A stretch of DNA of 64,000 nt from Callipepla californica brunnescens (GCA_023055505.1 JALIRH010000001.1:121679723-121743722), one strand, 5' to 3'. Shown: positions 13,978-26,776, counted from the first letter of the stretch. Translations and numbers: made by a program. Notes: generated by a model from the letters alone, not told the origin.

Positions 13978-14520
13978 CTAGGAAAGTTTCTCATGCTAGA
14001 GGATGCTGACCCATGTAGGGAGTCTTAACCACTCCCTGCAGTACATTTCTCATTGGAAAATACCAGGATTCTACCCTGGGATGAGGGTGAAGGCAGGAGT
14101 AGGGCTGAAAGCACTTCTGCATTATTACCCCTCTTTGAACTCATGAAACTATGCTGTCTCTGACATACTCATGTAACAACATCCGCCTTCCCTGAATCTC
14201 TGGTTATTTACCTTGGCATTATAGGGATTTGCCCTTCAGTGGTGAGGTCAGGGACAGCAGGGTCATGCATCAGGAGCCTTCCTTCCTCTGCAACCTTCTG
14301 TCCTCACATCAGCAATGTATTTCCCCTTTTAAGTGCATGGGGTTCATCAGGTCAACCTTCTCCCTTCTAATTTTGCAACGTTATATGTGCAGGAGTAGCA
14401 TTAAAGCCCCCTCTTCCACCTACTCATGCTTAGTAGCAGAGGATATCAACTGGATAAAAGTACATGGGCATCACAGGTGAAGATGGGCTAAGGATTTCTT
14501 TCCTCTGTAGGCACACATAC

Positions 14521-14620
14521 AATCATAGAATCATTTGAGTTGGAAGGGACCCTTTAAGGTTACCTAGTCCAATTCTCCACCATCCTTGTATTTCCCTTCA
14601 GTCATGCCACAAAGTTCTAC
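14521..14620 (-). repeat. CR1 LINE 3' end
   Basis: Antisense copy that opens 'caatcatagaatcatttgag' and continues through 'gttggaagggaccctttaag'. It degrades within about 100 bases. Confidence 0.88.
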
Positions 14621-14814
14621 CAGGACTCTCACCACTGGTCTCATCCATGTTAAAAATAATCATGTAAATGAAAGTGTAGGTGGGAGAAGGCAGAGGAACT
14701 CTGATTCTCCTTACTCTTTTCCTCTGTTACTCGTTACTTCACAGCTCAGATTTTCATTCATCATCCATTTCCATATTCACATAGTCCAAGTTCATGATCA
14801 GTGCATCGCTGTGA

Positions 14815-15437
14815 ATGAGAAATCAGGCAGTGGTGGCAGTAGACCTGTGTGGATGGTCAAGGAACTCATGCATAAACTCAAAAGGAAGACAAAGGTTCAC
14901 GAAATGTGGAAAAAGGGTCTGACCACTTGGGGAGAATATAGGAATGTTGTCAGGTCTCCCTGGTACAAAAAAGACAGGGATCTCCTGGAAAGAGTCCAGC
15001 CACAAAGAAGATTAAGGGGGTGGAACACCTCCCTTATGAGGAAAGGCTGAGAGTCATGGATCTGTTCAGTCTTGAAAAAAGAAGACTCAGGGGGTATCTG
15101 ATCCATGTCCTTAAGTATCTACGGAGCAGGAGGCAAAGGGACTAGGCTGAACTCTTCTCAGCAGTGTGTGGCGATAGGACAAGGGGAAATGGCCTCAATC
15201 TGAAGCACAGGAAGTTCTGAACAAATTTGAGTGGGAATTTCTTCACAGTAAGAGTGACAGAGCACTAGAACAGGCTGCACAGAGAGGTTGTGGAGAGGTT
15301 GTCTTCCCTGGAGACATCCAAGATCCACCTGGATGCCTACTTGAGCAACCTGGTCTACGGAGCCTGCTTTGGCAGGGATGTTGGACTAGATGATCTCTGG
15401 AGGTCCCTTCCAATCCCTACAATTATGTGATTCTTTG
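14815..15437 (+). repeat. internally deleted CR1 LINE (ORF2 linker joined to 3' end)
   Basis: Sense copy in two parts. The first (about 14815-14955) translates to a basic segment including KLKRKTKVHEMWKKGLTTW, typical of the CR1 ORF2 linker between the endonuclease and reverse transcriptase domains. The second (about 14956-15437) starts at [12 protein letters not shown], from the very end of CR1 ORF2, and runs through the 3' UTR to degraded octamers. The whole reverse transcriptase is missing, and the frame stays open across the junction until about 15050. It cannot encode an active transposition enzyme. Confidence 0.9.
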
Positions 15438-15639
15438 AATTAAGCCCCTCTTTTGTCTTAGCCTATGAGTCAAATTAGGTAGTGCAGGCTGCAGGCACTT
15501 TCAAAGACCTGTACAACAGGCTCTGAAAATAAATGCATTCAATTTCAGAAAGCTAAACTCCTGAAACATTTTACACTAACATATGTGGAGAAGCTCAAAG
15601 AAAGTAAATATTGGGCTAAAGACCAAACCTGAAGTATAA

Positions 15640-15745
15640 AGTCATAGAATCATATAATATCACTAGTTGGAAGGGTCCCATAATGATCATCAAGTCCAAC
15701 TCCTATATGTTATAACTATTTAGGCCTGATGTCCAAACAAAGATC
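15640..15745 (-). repeat. CR1 LINE 3' end
   Basis: Antisense copy opening 'agtcatagaatcatataata' with 'gttggaagggtcccataatg' and 'tcatcaagtccaactcctat'. Truncated after about 100 bases. Confidence 0.9.
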
Positions 15746-16359
15746 ACAATTCAGTGCATTATATTCTAGTTGGTCTTGAACAGAAAACATTTATTAAGGT
15801 TGAAGGGTTTTTTTTTGTTCTTGTTGCTAGAATTGGCTGAGCTGTGAATGTTCTGCAGTTTCCAAATGGAAAATGGTCTGGGTTTCTAACAGTTTGCCTG
15901 CCAGACACCTCAGCTGCCCGTCTGTTGGACCTTCTTTCTGATCCCAGCCCCACTGCAAAGCAGCCCTGAAGGCAGATGTCTCAGCTCCAACCTCCGCATC
16001 CAATTTCCTTCTTTATTTATTTTCTTTGTTCAGAAGCTGGAACTGAAAATAGTATTTCAAAATCCTGAAATCCTACAGGAAACCAACTGACCTTTCTTCA
16101 CAACAGTCAGAAAGTTGTAGGCAGGAAGAGAAAACAGCAAACAGACTGTGTGCCTTGAACTCCAGTCTTGGACTTTTTTGCTCACCAGGAAGATTGCATT
16201 GTTTGAATGATGCATAGCAGAGAATAATTTCTAATAGTAGATGTGCTACCATTAAATGCTTTAGTAATCAGACCATATTTCATTATTTATTCAGTATTTC
16301 TTATGAAAGGGGACCAGAGGGCTTTACTCATGAATTAACAGTGTACGTGCAATCTTTGT

Positions 16360-16455
16360 ATGTGATAGTGGCAATATTGGTCGTGGGTTGATGGTTGGAC
16401 TAAATGATCTTAGATGTCCTTTCCAATCTTAATGATTTTGTGACTCTCTGATCTT
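16360..16455 (+). repeat. CR1 LINE 3' end
   Basis: Sense fragment: 'gttggactaaatgatcttag' to 'gattttgtgactctctgat', with strongly diverged octamers. An older copy. Confidence 0.85.
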
Positions 16456-17029
16456 TGTTCTGACATTTAAAACACAAACCTGAAATTTGTTAACCCGAAC
16501 AATTCTAAGTTTAAAGAAAGTTCAGGCTTGGATCTGAGCACACGTTTGTGACTCAGGGCTGTTTGTAATGAGAAAGCATCACAGGAGCAGAGTGTTCCTT
16601 GCCAGTCCTTGTTCTGAGCCATCTGTGAAATCTTGGCACCGTGTCCCAAGAACACTGTGTGGAAATAAAGCTTTTGTTTAACCTACTTGTGTGGGCTCCC
16701 TGCAGAGGTGATCATCTGCCTGACCAGATCTGTAACTCTAGCTCCCCAGGCACCATCACCACTCAGAAAACTCCAGAGAGAATAATCACAGGTTGTTATC
16801 CAAGTAAAGTGACAAAATTTATTCACAGAGAGATGTCATCGAGGTTGCTCTTCTTGACTGCACCTGCTGGGGCTGCAGCACAGCTGGGGCAAGGAGCTAT
16901 AGCATGTTACTCATGGTGGATCCAAGCCTAGACTCAGTACGCAGAGTGACCAAATGAATGCTGCTTTGGGGGCTATGGAGAGCAGGGATCAACTTGAAAA
17001 GGGTAAATGTAGCACTGAGTGACATAGTG

Positions 17030-17112
17030 AGTGGTCACAGGCATGGTTTGACAGCTGGACTAGATGATTTAGTGGTCTTTCCAACCTTAACGATTCTGTG
17101 ATTCTGTGATTA
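17030..17112 (+). repeat. CR1 LINE 3' end
   Basis: Sense fragment of about 80 bases with 'gctggactagatgatttagt' and well-kept terminal octamers (ATTCTGTG twice). Confidence 0.9.
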
Positions 17113-17359
17113 TTTTGGTGGAATGGAACTGTCATCATCAGGCACTGTTGTTCATACACGCCCAGACAGCAGAAGATGGTCAGATGGAAATGTACTGTGA
17201 GTGAAGAACCTCCTCAGCTGGGGAGCCTTCCGACTGTGGTGGGACAGCAGGTTTCACAGTCTGAGAGATCTTCAGTAAATCATTCATCACATCTGAAATT
17301 TCAATGTTTTTCCCCTCTACTCAGAATACCTGGTAGAAACATTCCTGCCCCCAGGGATA

Positions 17360-17475
17360 GAATTATAGAATAGTATTATTGTCTTGAGTTGGAAAGGACT
17401 TTAAATTAGATTATCAAATTCCAACTCCTCTGCTACAGGCAGTGCTGTCAGTCACTAGATCTAGCACTAGATCAG
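17360..17475 (-). repeat. CR1 LINE 3' end
   Basis: Antisense copy from 'gaattatagaatagtattat' through 'gagttggaaaggactttaaa' to the 'cactagatctagcactagat' segment. It lies 390 bases from a longer antisense copy. Confidence 0.85.
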
Positions 17476-17861
17476 GATAGATACCCTCAGATTGTTTGGG
17501 ATGAGCCTAGAGACCACCAGTGGTAGCAACTTAACAGCTGAATCCAGAACCCAGGAACTGAATCCTGGCTCAGATGGAGCTACTGTGATGCTTAGAAAAA
17601 CACAGACCATGTACTGCCTCAGTCGGTGTATGGACACTGTATCCATGTTGCCTAGGTTGTGTGAGTGTGGTGGCATGGTGTACTCCTCCCTCTTCATGGC
17701 CTTGAAACATGATCCAGGGCAAATACAAAAACATGAACACAGTCTACAAAAGGACATGCAAATATCAATGACTTCAAGGGCTGGAAGTTGTTTTCCCAAA
17801 TGGAAAAAGTTTGTTTTCCCAAATGGATTTCAGCTTCACCCAGAAATGTGGAGTGTCAAAT

Positions 17862-18125
17862 CAAAGAATCACAGAATGGCTTGGGGATGGATTTTAAAGA
17901 TCATCCAGTTTCACTTCCACCACTGTGGGCTGGTTGACACCCGCCAGATCAGGCTGCCCAGGGCTCCATTCAGCCTGGCCTTGAGCACCTCCAGGAATGA
18001 AACATCCACAGTCTCTCTGGGCAACCTGTGCCAGGGCCTCACCACTCTGAGTATGGAATTTCTTCCTAACATCTAACCCCAAATATCTCTTATTTTCCAC
18101 TCTCTCCTATCACTATACAACCTAA
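17862..18125 (-). repeat. CR1 LINE 3' end
   Basis: Antisense copy with 'atcacagaatggcttgggga', 'caggctgcccagggctccat', 'ttgagcacctccaggaatga' and 'ctctctgggcaacctgtgcc'. It lies inside a 194-codon open frame (17492-18076) that is therefore mostly antisense repeat, not a gene. Confidence 0.95.
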
Positions 18126-19571
18126 GTCAAATGAAGATATTTAGATTAGTTTTTTTCTGGCTCATATCTCAGTAGACTTAACCAAATCTCACCAACTTGA
18201 ATAGAGCCTAAGAGGTCACCATTGCTACCCATTCCACTTCAATAGGTCATCCTAAAGGGCTGGAAGCATTATATTTCAACAATGTCCTTCAGATTTACAT
18301 CTGTCCAAAGAGCTGTTCTGTTGAACATGATCATCCTCGCATGCTCAGGTGCTAGAAACCTTCGTACCAAGAGCTGCTTCTCTTACATTTGCTAGAGGAG
18401 TGTCCCATTGCAGATCCTCCTTTCTCTCCATCATCCTAACCAAAGGAAAGCCAAATTGGTGAGAAAGTAAGAGACAGATTCTGCAGCCACCTCAACAGGG
18501 AAGGATGACTTTATTGCCACCTAAATTCTCCCTTTCTGTAGGACACTATTGCTTCTGTGAACTCTATTGGTTTTGCTCAATAAACATGCCATCAGGAGAT
18601 TCCCTTTTTCCAATATGCAGGTGCCAAAAAGCATGAAGCAAATCTCACAGCTCTTTGCCTCTACAAGGGGAATAGAGCAAGAAAAATTCTTTGAGCCCTC
18701 ACTGAATTGACAATAAAACCCACACAGAGGCTAAAGGAATATAGCTACTCCCAGCACTCATGGGCACTCTTCTTTCAGCCCAAAGCCTCCTTTCTCCCTG
18801 CACCCTCTTGGTCATTCAGACTGGCATTGCATAAGGCAAAGCATATCCATGCTGTTATTTTTATGCAGTTGTGTATTTGCTGTAAGAAAAGATCCTGCAG
18901 AATTATTTTGCTCTTAATTTCATGCAGCTCATTCAGTTCTAGCAAGGTTTATATATAAAGAAGGACAGATGACGAGCTCAGAGGACTTTCCTAGCTGTTA
19001 AAAAAAAAAAAAAGTTTGCTATACTTCTGTTATTTTCATGCTGATGTTTTAACAGAGCTAAATGTTAATACACACTCAGTCAAGTGGAAAATCTTCAGTA
19101 TAAAAAAGACTGATGACAGCCCACGACAACCATTGCTACTCACATCTGCAGCATTCGGACTGAAGGTGCAATTTGGATGACATCAATTTTTGCCATGCGT
19201 CAATACATATGCAGATTCACAAGTACGTGTACAGAAAAACACATCCGTGTGAAAAAAAAATAATTAATCAGCAGCCATTCACCACCAGAGGGCAGGCAAA
19301 GTATATGTAAATCAGCTGTCCTATGTGCTCCCTGCAAGGCAATGAGCGAGACGTTCAGTGGTCAGAAAGATGCTGACAAAGTTTACTTTGACATCTCCGG
19401 TGTCAAAGAAAGTCATCATCAATGTCCTTCTTATTGTGAACCTCAAGCTCGACTGCAGCCTCATGTTGCACAATGTGCTAGATGTCTTATTGCTTTTTTT
19501 CAGAAGCTATTGGCATTTTTAAAGGATGAAAGCTGAGAGTGGTATACCATGGGATAACCACAGGGAGCTCT
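18126..19571. other. unique intergenic sequence containing the CTCF-like site
   Basis: No CR1 copy was recognised in this 1.4 kb. It holds a 14-base A run near 19000-19013 and the CTCF-like motif at 19282. No exon was recognised. Confidence 0.5.
19282..19295 (+). promoter_or_regulatory. CTCF-like binding site
   Basis: CCACCAGAGGGCAG matches the 14-position vertebrate CTCF core consensus CCASYAGRKGGCRS at every position, on the + strand. It lies in repeat-free sequence 7.5 kb upstream of the candidate LRRC32 promoter. Occupancy cannot be judged from sequence. Confidence 0.5.
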
Positions 19572-19735
19572 TGTCCAGGAAAGTGTTAGACTCACCATCC
19601 CCAGAGGTGTTCAAGAACCATGGCTTTGAGAGACATGATTAGTGGATATGTTGGGAGTGGGGTTGGGGTTGGATTTGGTGATCTTAGAGGTCCTTTTCAA
19701 CCTTATTATTTCTATGATTTGTGATCATATGAATG
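19572..19735 (+). repeat. CR1 LINE 3' end
   Basis: Sense copy with 'tccccagaggtgttcaagaa', 'gttggatttggtgatcttag' and a degraded terminal octamer (ATTTCTATG). Confidence 0.92.
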
Positions 19736-20059
19736 GTGAGAAGACCCAGAGCCATGGCCAAAAGAGGAGTGGGTATTGTCTGACAAGTTTCTGAAGAAAG
19801 AGGTAGGTTACTTTTCATCAAAGGTAACCTAAAATTACTCCTTCGCAATCAGTGGGTATGCACTGATGTGAAGTAGCATTGGTCCCTTCTGAGGTGTATT
19901 ATGCTTTGATTAAGAGTGTGTTACTTGACAAGTGAAAAGAAATGAACTCTTGATCCAGCAAGGATGATACGAAACAATGAGCAGTATGGCCATTCCCGTT
20001 GGCCTCAGTGCTAAAAGCATCCTATTTTCAGTGTAGACATCCCCTATGGAATATCCCAA

Positions 20060-20190
20060 CTGAGACTCCCACCCCTGGCTCCACTGTCCACCACTCAAAC
20101 TCACACCCTGTGCCTGAGAGCCAAACACCCTCTGAGCTCCAGCAGCTCAGGGCCATGCCCACTGCCCTGGGGAGCCTGTTCCATACCCGA
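20060..20190 (-). repeat. CR1-like fragment of a divergent subfamily
   Basis: The segment containing 'ctccagcagctcagggccat' and 'ccctggggagcctgttccat' resembles an antisense CR1 internal 3'-UTR region of a different subfamily from most copies here. Octamers are absent. Confidence 0.6.
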
Positions 20191-20280
20191 TCAATATAAA
20201 TAATATAACCCATATCAAATGCAAAGCAACATACAAGTTCAAGAGAACCTCTCTAATTCAACAACAAACCAATAGAAAGG

Positions 20281-20319
20281 GGGAAAAAAGGAAAAAAAAA
20301 AAAAAAAGAAAAGAAAAAG
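20281..20319. repeat. A-rich (GA) simple repeat
   Basis: Purine-only tract of long A runs broken by single G residues. Low-complexity sequence with no gene meaning. Confidence 0.85.
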
Positions 20320-20551
20320 CATACGGATGCAATGCGTGGTAGAAGGTATACCAAGCTTCTGGATGTGTGCAAATAGCAGAAAAAAAGTTTATTCCCTTTG
20401 CACTCATGATATGGAGAAAATAAAAATGCAGTGACCTGCTCACAAGAAAATAAATCCTGCAAGTAGATCTACAACTTGGAGATGGTTATGATGTGGCCTG
20501 AACAGACACATTTCTAGATGTTATGAACCATGAGCTCTATAAAGACAAGAA

Positions 20552-20755
20552 GAAATGACTTTAAGTTGCATCAGGGGAGATTCAGGTTGGACATTAGGAA
20601 CAATTTATTTAAAATTGCTTCCCAGGGTGGTAGTGGAGTCTCCATCCCTGGAGGTGTTCAAGAACTGTGGAGATTTGGAATTGAGAGACGTAGTTAGTGG
20701 GCATGGTGGGGATGGGTTGAGGTTGGACTTGATGACTTTACTAGCCTTTCCTTCT
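20552..20755 (+). repeat. CR1 LINE 3' end
   Basis: Sense copy from 'ggagattcaggttggacatt' through 'tccatccctggaggtgttca' to 'gttggacttgatgactttac'. The final octamers are lost. Confidence 0.93.
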
Positions 20756-21407
20756 CTTTTATCTGAGGAGAAGGGATGTACATTGTAACCCTAGAAGCTG
20801 CAATCCGATTTGCTAACCAAGACCTTTGCATTTGTGTACAAGAGGATGCTTTATGAAGATCTAGAGAGGCTCGTCAGGACAGAAATCCTACTTAGAGCAT
20901 AATTTAGCAGGATGATGGATGTCAGAGCCACAAAGCAACTGTTGAATGGCAGAATCACTCACAATGTTTATAACACATTCAGAAACATAAGTCCCTAGTG
21001 ACTTCTCCCAGGTAAATTTGGACAGTATTTTAAAAGATCAGTATTCCAATCTGGGCTGGAAAGCTGAGATTTACACCAGCAGCAGCTATACCCAAAACCA
21101 GCAACAAATCAATGTGGTTCTCTATCTCCTGCTGTGAGAAGTACTCATTTCCTTTAATTTTAAATCTGTTTCTGCTTTAGTCACAACTCCTGTTGTGCTC
21201 ACAGTAGAAAGTAGGAGCTCCCTGTGGGTTATTCATCACAGATATATTTGATATCTGCTGGAGAATTAAATGAATCACTAACAAGAAGGGCTTCCATTTC
21301 CCCCCATGAGCTGTGGAGTGGATTGAGATGAGCAGAACATTTGATAGATGCCAACCTCACAGATGTCTGTATTTAATCAGTGATATCTCACCTCTTTTCT
21401 CCACATG

Positions 21408-21488
21408 GCAATCCTGCCCACAACAGGGGAGTGGAACTGGATGATCTTTAAAGTCCCTTTCCACCCAAGCCATTCTATGATATGATTC
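21408..21488 (+). repeat. CR1 LINE 3' end
   Basis: Short sense copy: 'gtggaactggatgatcttta' to 'gccattctatgatatgattc', with the terminal octamer preserved. Confidence 0.9.
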
Positions 21489-24404
21489 CATCCATATCAC
21501 TCTGAGATTACTCATTTGTATAAGGAGAAGGAGATCAGGAGTTTACTCAGCTCTTCACTGTTACTCTCGTAGGTTCTACTAATTGTGCTTGGTTTGGGAG
21601 GGATGATACACGTTTAAGAAATATTGTATGTGCTTCTTTATTCTCCATATTTCACCTCCACATTGGCTCTGAACTTTTTGCTGGGAAGGGTTTGTTTTAT
21701 TACTCAGAGAAGTCCAACATTTTGCACAGAAAGCACAGACATGTTGGAGATAATCCAGAATCCAGTTGAGGGTTTTAAAATAAAAAGAAAGAATTCAATC
21801 AGCAATGACGTAGGGATGGATCAAGGGGCTATGGGAAGGATCAGAGGGTTTAAGGAACATGACAAAAATAGAGTATTTCTAAGTCATTTCTTCTCTCCCT
21901 AGGATTATGATTGCAAAATTCTTTTTCAGGGTTTGCCAGAAAAATCAGCTAAGGACAGGTCGGATAATTGGAGCAAAGGACTGATCAGATCACACTCTTG
22001 ATCAGCAAGAGTTCAAAGATTTTCATGATCATCTTCAAGATCTTGCAGATACAATGCCAACAATTTAACAATGGTTGGTAACTTTAGGATATTTCTCAAG
22101 ATACGAGTCAATAACATGGACTAGAAACACGAGGGAAGACACCAGCTTTCCTCTTATTTACCTTGCTCAAGTTAAAAGGAAAAGAAGGAAGAAGAATGGA
22201 TCTGTTCTATGCATTGTTTGGCACCACTTAATTCATCGATCCTCCTGTTATTGCAGTGGTATAAGAAATATTTGTAGGAGAAACCACATCAGTCCCCTCT
22301 GGAGGAGACATTTCAAGATAAACCAGATCTCTCCCTTGGAGCATGATTTCCTGACAGATTAATAGAGAGGACATTGCAAATGTCTTCCTGATAAGTCCCA
22401 TCTGGGTGCATGGATGAGTATGGAATGTCCCAGGAAAATTGGCTATGCATATTTTACTCTGATTTTCAGATTTCTTTGCAGCTACTTGGGCTTCTAGACC
22501 ATTGGTAACTATTAGATAGTTAGCGCTAGATAAGCTAGATAAGGTATAATATACCTCCTCTACAGTTGCAAGTCAAGCTGTCAATGTCTTGCAATGAAAA
22601 TGTCTTCATGATCCAGGATCAAGATGACTTGAAGAAGGTTATGGTTGGTACCAGAGGAGACTAAGTCTGAGGAGACGCCAAAAGTATTATCCTCCCCCAA
22701 AATAACTGATGTCTGTGTCTGAAACCTACAGGTACCACACAATGAAACCAAAGACAGGAACCACAACTAGCCTGGTGGTGAGGTCAGCTCTCCTGTCCTG
22801 CTTTTTACCAGTGTTAGCGCCAAGGCAAGCCAAATCCTTGCATGTGAAGCATCGTCATCCACCCAGTGGCAAAATTCCCTGAAGAGATGCAGGAACAGAA
22901 AAAGAGAGGCTCTCTTTCTTTGTGATTTTTTTTTTTTAATAACAGGCTATAATCAGAGCTGGAGGAAATGGAGCAGAAATATCAAACTTTGTTTAGTCTG
23001 GAGAAATATCATTTATAATTAGAGATGGGCATCCTGTTGACATGATACAACCTATTTTAAGCATGAGGTGAGCACATGGTCAACTGTTAATCTTTTGCAA
23101 GTGATTAATACTGCCAATTCATCTCTGACTGGCTTGTTTCCATTATTATTATTTTTTTTAATTTGTAGTCTCTAAAAAGTAACTGGGCTAATGCCATCTC
23201 AAGATAATGATGCTTATACTGGCAGTGATGCCTTGGAGCATCTCAGTAGTGGGAAGTTTTTGTTTCTGTTTATGCACAGCTGTTTATCACCATGCCAGCT
23301 CCACCAGCCAAGCTTACTCTTTTCTCCCATGGAAGAGTGGGAATCCCATGAGATCTGGAGGGGTTGAGCCTGTGGCAGGAGGTGGATCACGGTTGACCTC
23401 ATATGACCATTCACCCACTAGCGGTCCTTTTTCTGAAGTGAAATTTGCTCTTTGACACATCTTGCTGCCTGAGTGTGATGCTTGTGGGATTTGCGCGTAG
23501 CAGATATCAGCAGAAGTGATTATTCACTCTGAAAGAAGTTTAACAGTGAAACCATGACATTAAGGCTGTGAAGACTCCACAAAGAGCTAGAGATCTGAGT
23601 GCTGTGTGACATAGCCAACTTTCTCTAGAGGAGGGCCAGGTCTCTGCAGATGGGGCCAGGGTTCTCTCCCTGGGACAGATACCATTAGCTCAAGAGATCT
23701 AACTAGAGAAACATCATCCTCAGTTGTCACCTGGAATTAGTTGACCCAAGTCTTCTGAGACCCACACACCAGAGCTGGAGGTAGAGCTTGTGGGAATATT
23801 TTCTTCTGTTTCCATATGAGGATGAAATTTATTTTTGGAAGACTTCTTCCTCTTTCAGTGATGGATCACTTTCCTATTTACGCTTCACTTGGAATATTCA
23901 GCAGGAATATTCTCTCTAAGTAGCAGGTCCACATGGCTGCCATGACAACAAATCGGCCATCAGGTCTGCCTGGCATGGCGACAGGAGCTGAAACAACATA
24001 ACCTTGTGCTTTGGTGAACTCTCCCTGTGAGTAATTCCTTGCTGACCAAAATAGCATGGAATTAGAGAAGAGTTTCGGCTTGGGTGGCAGGTATAGCTCA
24101 AGAAAACAATGTAGAGCTTGTGCCAAACCAAACTTATTCACTAGGGATGATGTCACAGGATGAAACAATAGTGGACAGTTAGTTCACACATTTCACAAAT
24201 TGTCCAGGGCCATACTACTTTCAGATCCTAAACTCATTTCTTCATACTTGCTATGCACTCTTTCTTAAGGGGTCAACATACTTCAGACTTAAGTAAAAAC
24301 TGTGATGTGAGTCGTGACTTTGTAGGATGCTCTTAGAATGTTAAAGTTTCTGCAAGGGCATGGGGACATCCTCATCCTTACATTTGCCATACAGGGTAAC
24401 ATTT
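21489..24404. other. intergenic sequence, nothing recognised
   Basis: A 2.9-kb stretch with no CR1 copy and no supported gene. Open frames of 60-96 codons overlap on both strands with no recognisable domain. Confidence 0.5.
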
Positions 24405-24768
24405 CTCAGGGATGAGGCTTAGAGGGTTGGGATTGTTTAGCCTGGAGAAGAGGAGGCTCTTGGAAGACCTTATTGTAATCACTCAATATATAATTAAGAG
24501 TGGCTCTTGAGAAAGATGGAAAAAGACTTTTTACCAAGATCTGTAATGACAGTACAAGGGCAGATGAGAAAGGGTAGATTTATATTGTTTGTAAATGATG
24601 GTGATGAGATACTTCCAGAGAAATTGTGGCTGAGCCATCATTGGAGATATTTAAAGTTTGGTTGAACAGGGCTTTGATCTAGAGAAAAATGGCCCTGCCC
24701 CCCTGGCAGAAGATTGGACTAGGTGATCAGTAATTTCCCTTCCAACACAACCATTCCATGTTTTAGTG
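24405..24768 (+). repeat. CR1 LINE 3' region, older copy
   Basis: Sense copy of about 360 bases starting at 'gattgtttagcctggagaag' (end of the ORF2 region) and reaching 'cccttccaacacaaccattc'. It is more diverged than most neighbours, and the octamers have decayed. Confidence 0.9.
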
Positions 24769-25384
24769 ATTAATTAGGAGGATGGATTTATTGTTTGCAA
24801 ATAATGAGCTCCAGGAGTTGGATATGTACAAATAACTGACATCCATTTCCGTACTGAGAACTCAAGGGACTGCCAACTGTGAGGATATCACTAAACTTTT
24901 GGGGCTGCTGCACACAAGCAAGCTTCACCATAAGATCTGCCTCTGTTGCTAAGAAAAGTCAATGATTTCTGTTTTCACTGTTACTATTAGTTAAGTGACT
25001 TTGTCCTTTATTAACAGATATATCCATATACCCAGACAATTGCTACTGCAATAATAAAATTATTGTTGTTTGTTTCTTTTCCATTATATACTCATCATTA
25101 TTTGTTATCTTTGTTACACACTTACATCAAAAATATATGCAAAATATATTTACTGTGCTTTTTAATGAACCACATCTTACTCATCTGTTAATGCTTTCAT
25201 CTAGAGCCTTCCACTACATTGCAGATCTGGAAAAATTCGGACTCGCAAGAACTGGTGTGCTACAAGAAACCCAGCAGCAACCTGTTGTGGAGAGGCAAAC
25301 ATATGCTGGCATACGCTGAGCAGAATCCCCAAAACTTTTTGGCTCATGGTATAAAGGGATATACCTTTTATATGACTTTCCTGA

Positions 25385-25475
25385 AGGACGTGGTTTAGTG
25401 GTATGGTAGTGATGGGTTGATGATTGTTCTCAGTGGTCTTTGTCATATTTCCAACCTTAATATTTCTCTGATTTA
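25385..25475 (+). repeat. CR1 LINE 3' end
   Basis: Sense fragment with 'atggtagtgatgggttgatg' and 'tttccaaccttaatatttct'. Heavily diverged. Confidence 0.8.
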
Positions 25476-25972
25476 CCAAATGGATTTCAGGCAAGCAGGG
25501 CAGAACTGATGAGAAAAGGAGAAAAGAGTCAGTGCTGCATTTTTTATTTGTCTGTTTGTTTTTCAGTTGAAATGATTGCAGATCATGGTCTAAGAGTAGG
25601 AGCCAAACTTCTCCTCCTTTTGCTCAGCACACACATGTCCTTGGCACTCACATCTGGCACTTTGGGATGACTTCTTTGAGCAGGGGAAGCAAGGTGACTA
25701 ACATCCACCATCTCTTGTGACATTCTTCCAGAGTACTCTGCACATTGTCTCAGAGGAGAAGGTCTGCCACACATGCAGCATTGTAGCTCAATGCCAGCAG
25801 GGGCAGTGGTGGAGATGTTCCCCATATACATACAGTGTGAGTTGGCAGTAGTCCTCAGTGCCTTTTGTGACTCCATGATGGGGAATGTGCTGGTTCAAGT
25901 GAAGTCAGTTTATAACTAACAAATTCAATACTCAGTTTGCCCCTAAGACATCCAGTCTTAGAAGCTCTTAAG

Positions 25973-26030
25973 GATCATAGAATGGCTTGGGTCAGAAGGG
26001 GCATCTAGTCTAGAGCTGGCAAAACCCTAT
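25973..26030 (-). repeat. CR1 LINE 3' end, short
   Basis: Antisense fragment of about 55 bases: 'ggatcatagaatggcttggg' followed by 'cagaaggggcatctagtcta'. Confidence 0.85.
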
Positions 26031-26720
26031 AAGAATTGGTATTTCTGCAGACTGGTACTTGGAGCCAGTGGACACCAGCCCAGTGACAGGGCACTTCTAA
26101 ACAGAAGGCAACATGAGCAATTCTCAGCACTCCAACCCATCTACATGACAGCAAGGAAAGAAATCAAACAACAACCAAGAAAACACCAAGGAAAAAATGA
26201 TCAAAGGAAATGAAATCAAGATAGGTCTCATTGTCCTTTTCAGAAGGTAATTGTGTTATTACCTATTCAGGCATGAAATTGAGTTCATGCTTTCCCCTAG
26301 GGGTACATTTGGTCATCTCACCATTGCACCACAGAGGGACACCGGAGGACAAAGTGCTGCACTCACCCTGCTCCAAAATTACCCTCTCCCCTCACACTCC
26401 ATCCTGCACAGAAGTGACAAGTTTGCACTTTTTTTTTGGGGGGGTGGGAGGTTATGAGAACAGTCTCATCTTGCTTTTGGGTTCAGGATTGTTTGCCTCC
26501 ACTTTGTCCCCATGATTTGCCCCAGCCCAGCCCATGTCACTGAGCTCTACAGAGGGGATTTCTGTGGTGCTCACAGCTTGTTCCATGTGTCAATACGAGA
26601 GAAGCGTAATCACCAGCTGAGAAACTGCAGGAAATAAGCCAAGGTTGAGTGAACGAAATGGAAAATAAAGAGAAGCGCAGAGGACACACACATTTTAAAA
26701 CTATTACGGAGGTATGCGTT

Positions 26721-26752
26721 CACGTGCTCATGGGAGCCTGGGAATATATAAG
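26721..26752 (+). promoter_or_regulatory. candidate TATA promoter with palindromic E-box
   Basis: CACGTG, a palindromic E-box, lies at 26721-26726, and TATATAAG, a TATA-box match, at 26745-26752. The pair sits just upstream of CpG-bearing sequence that ends in a splice donor, which makes a core promoter plausible. The motifs are short, so the assignment depends on the context. Confidence 0.42.
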
Positions 26753-26776
26753 AGCTCATGACTGCGAAGGAATGAA

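Noticed and set aside
17492..18076. 194-codon plus-strand open frame
   Set aside because: Its second half is an antisense CR1 copy, and its first half has no known domain and is open on the other strand as well.
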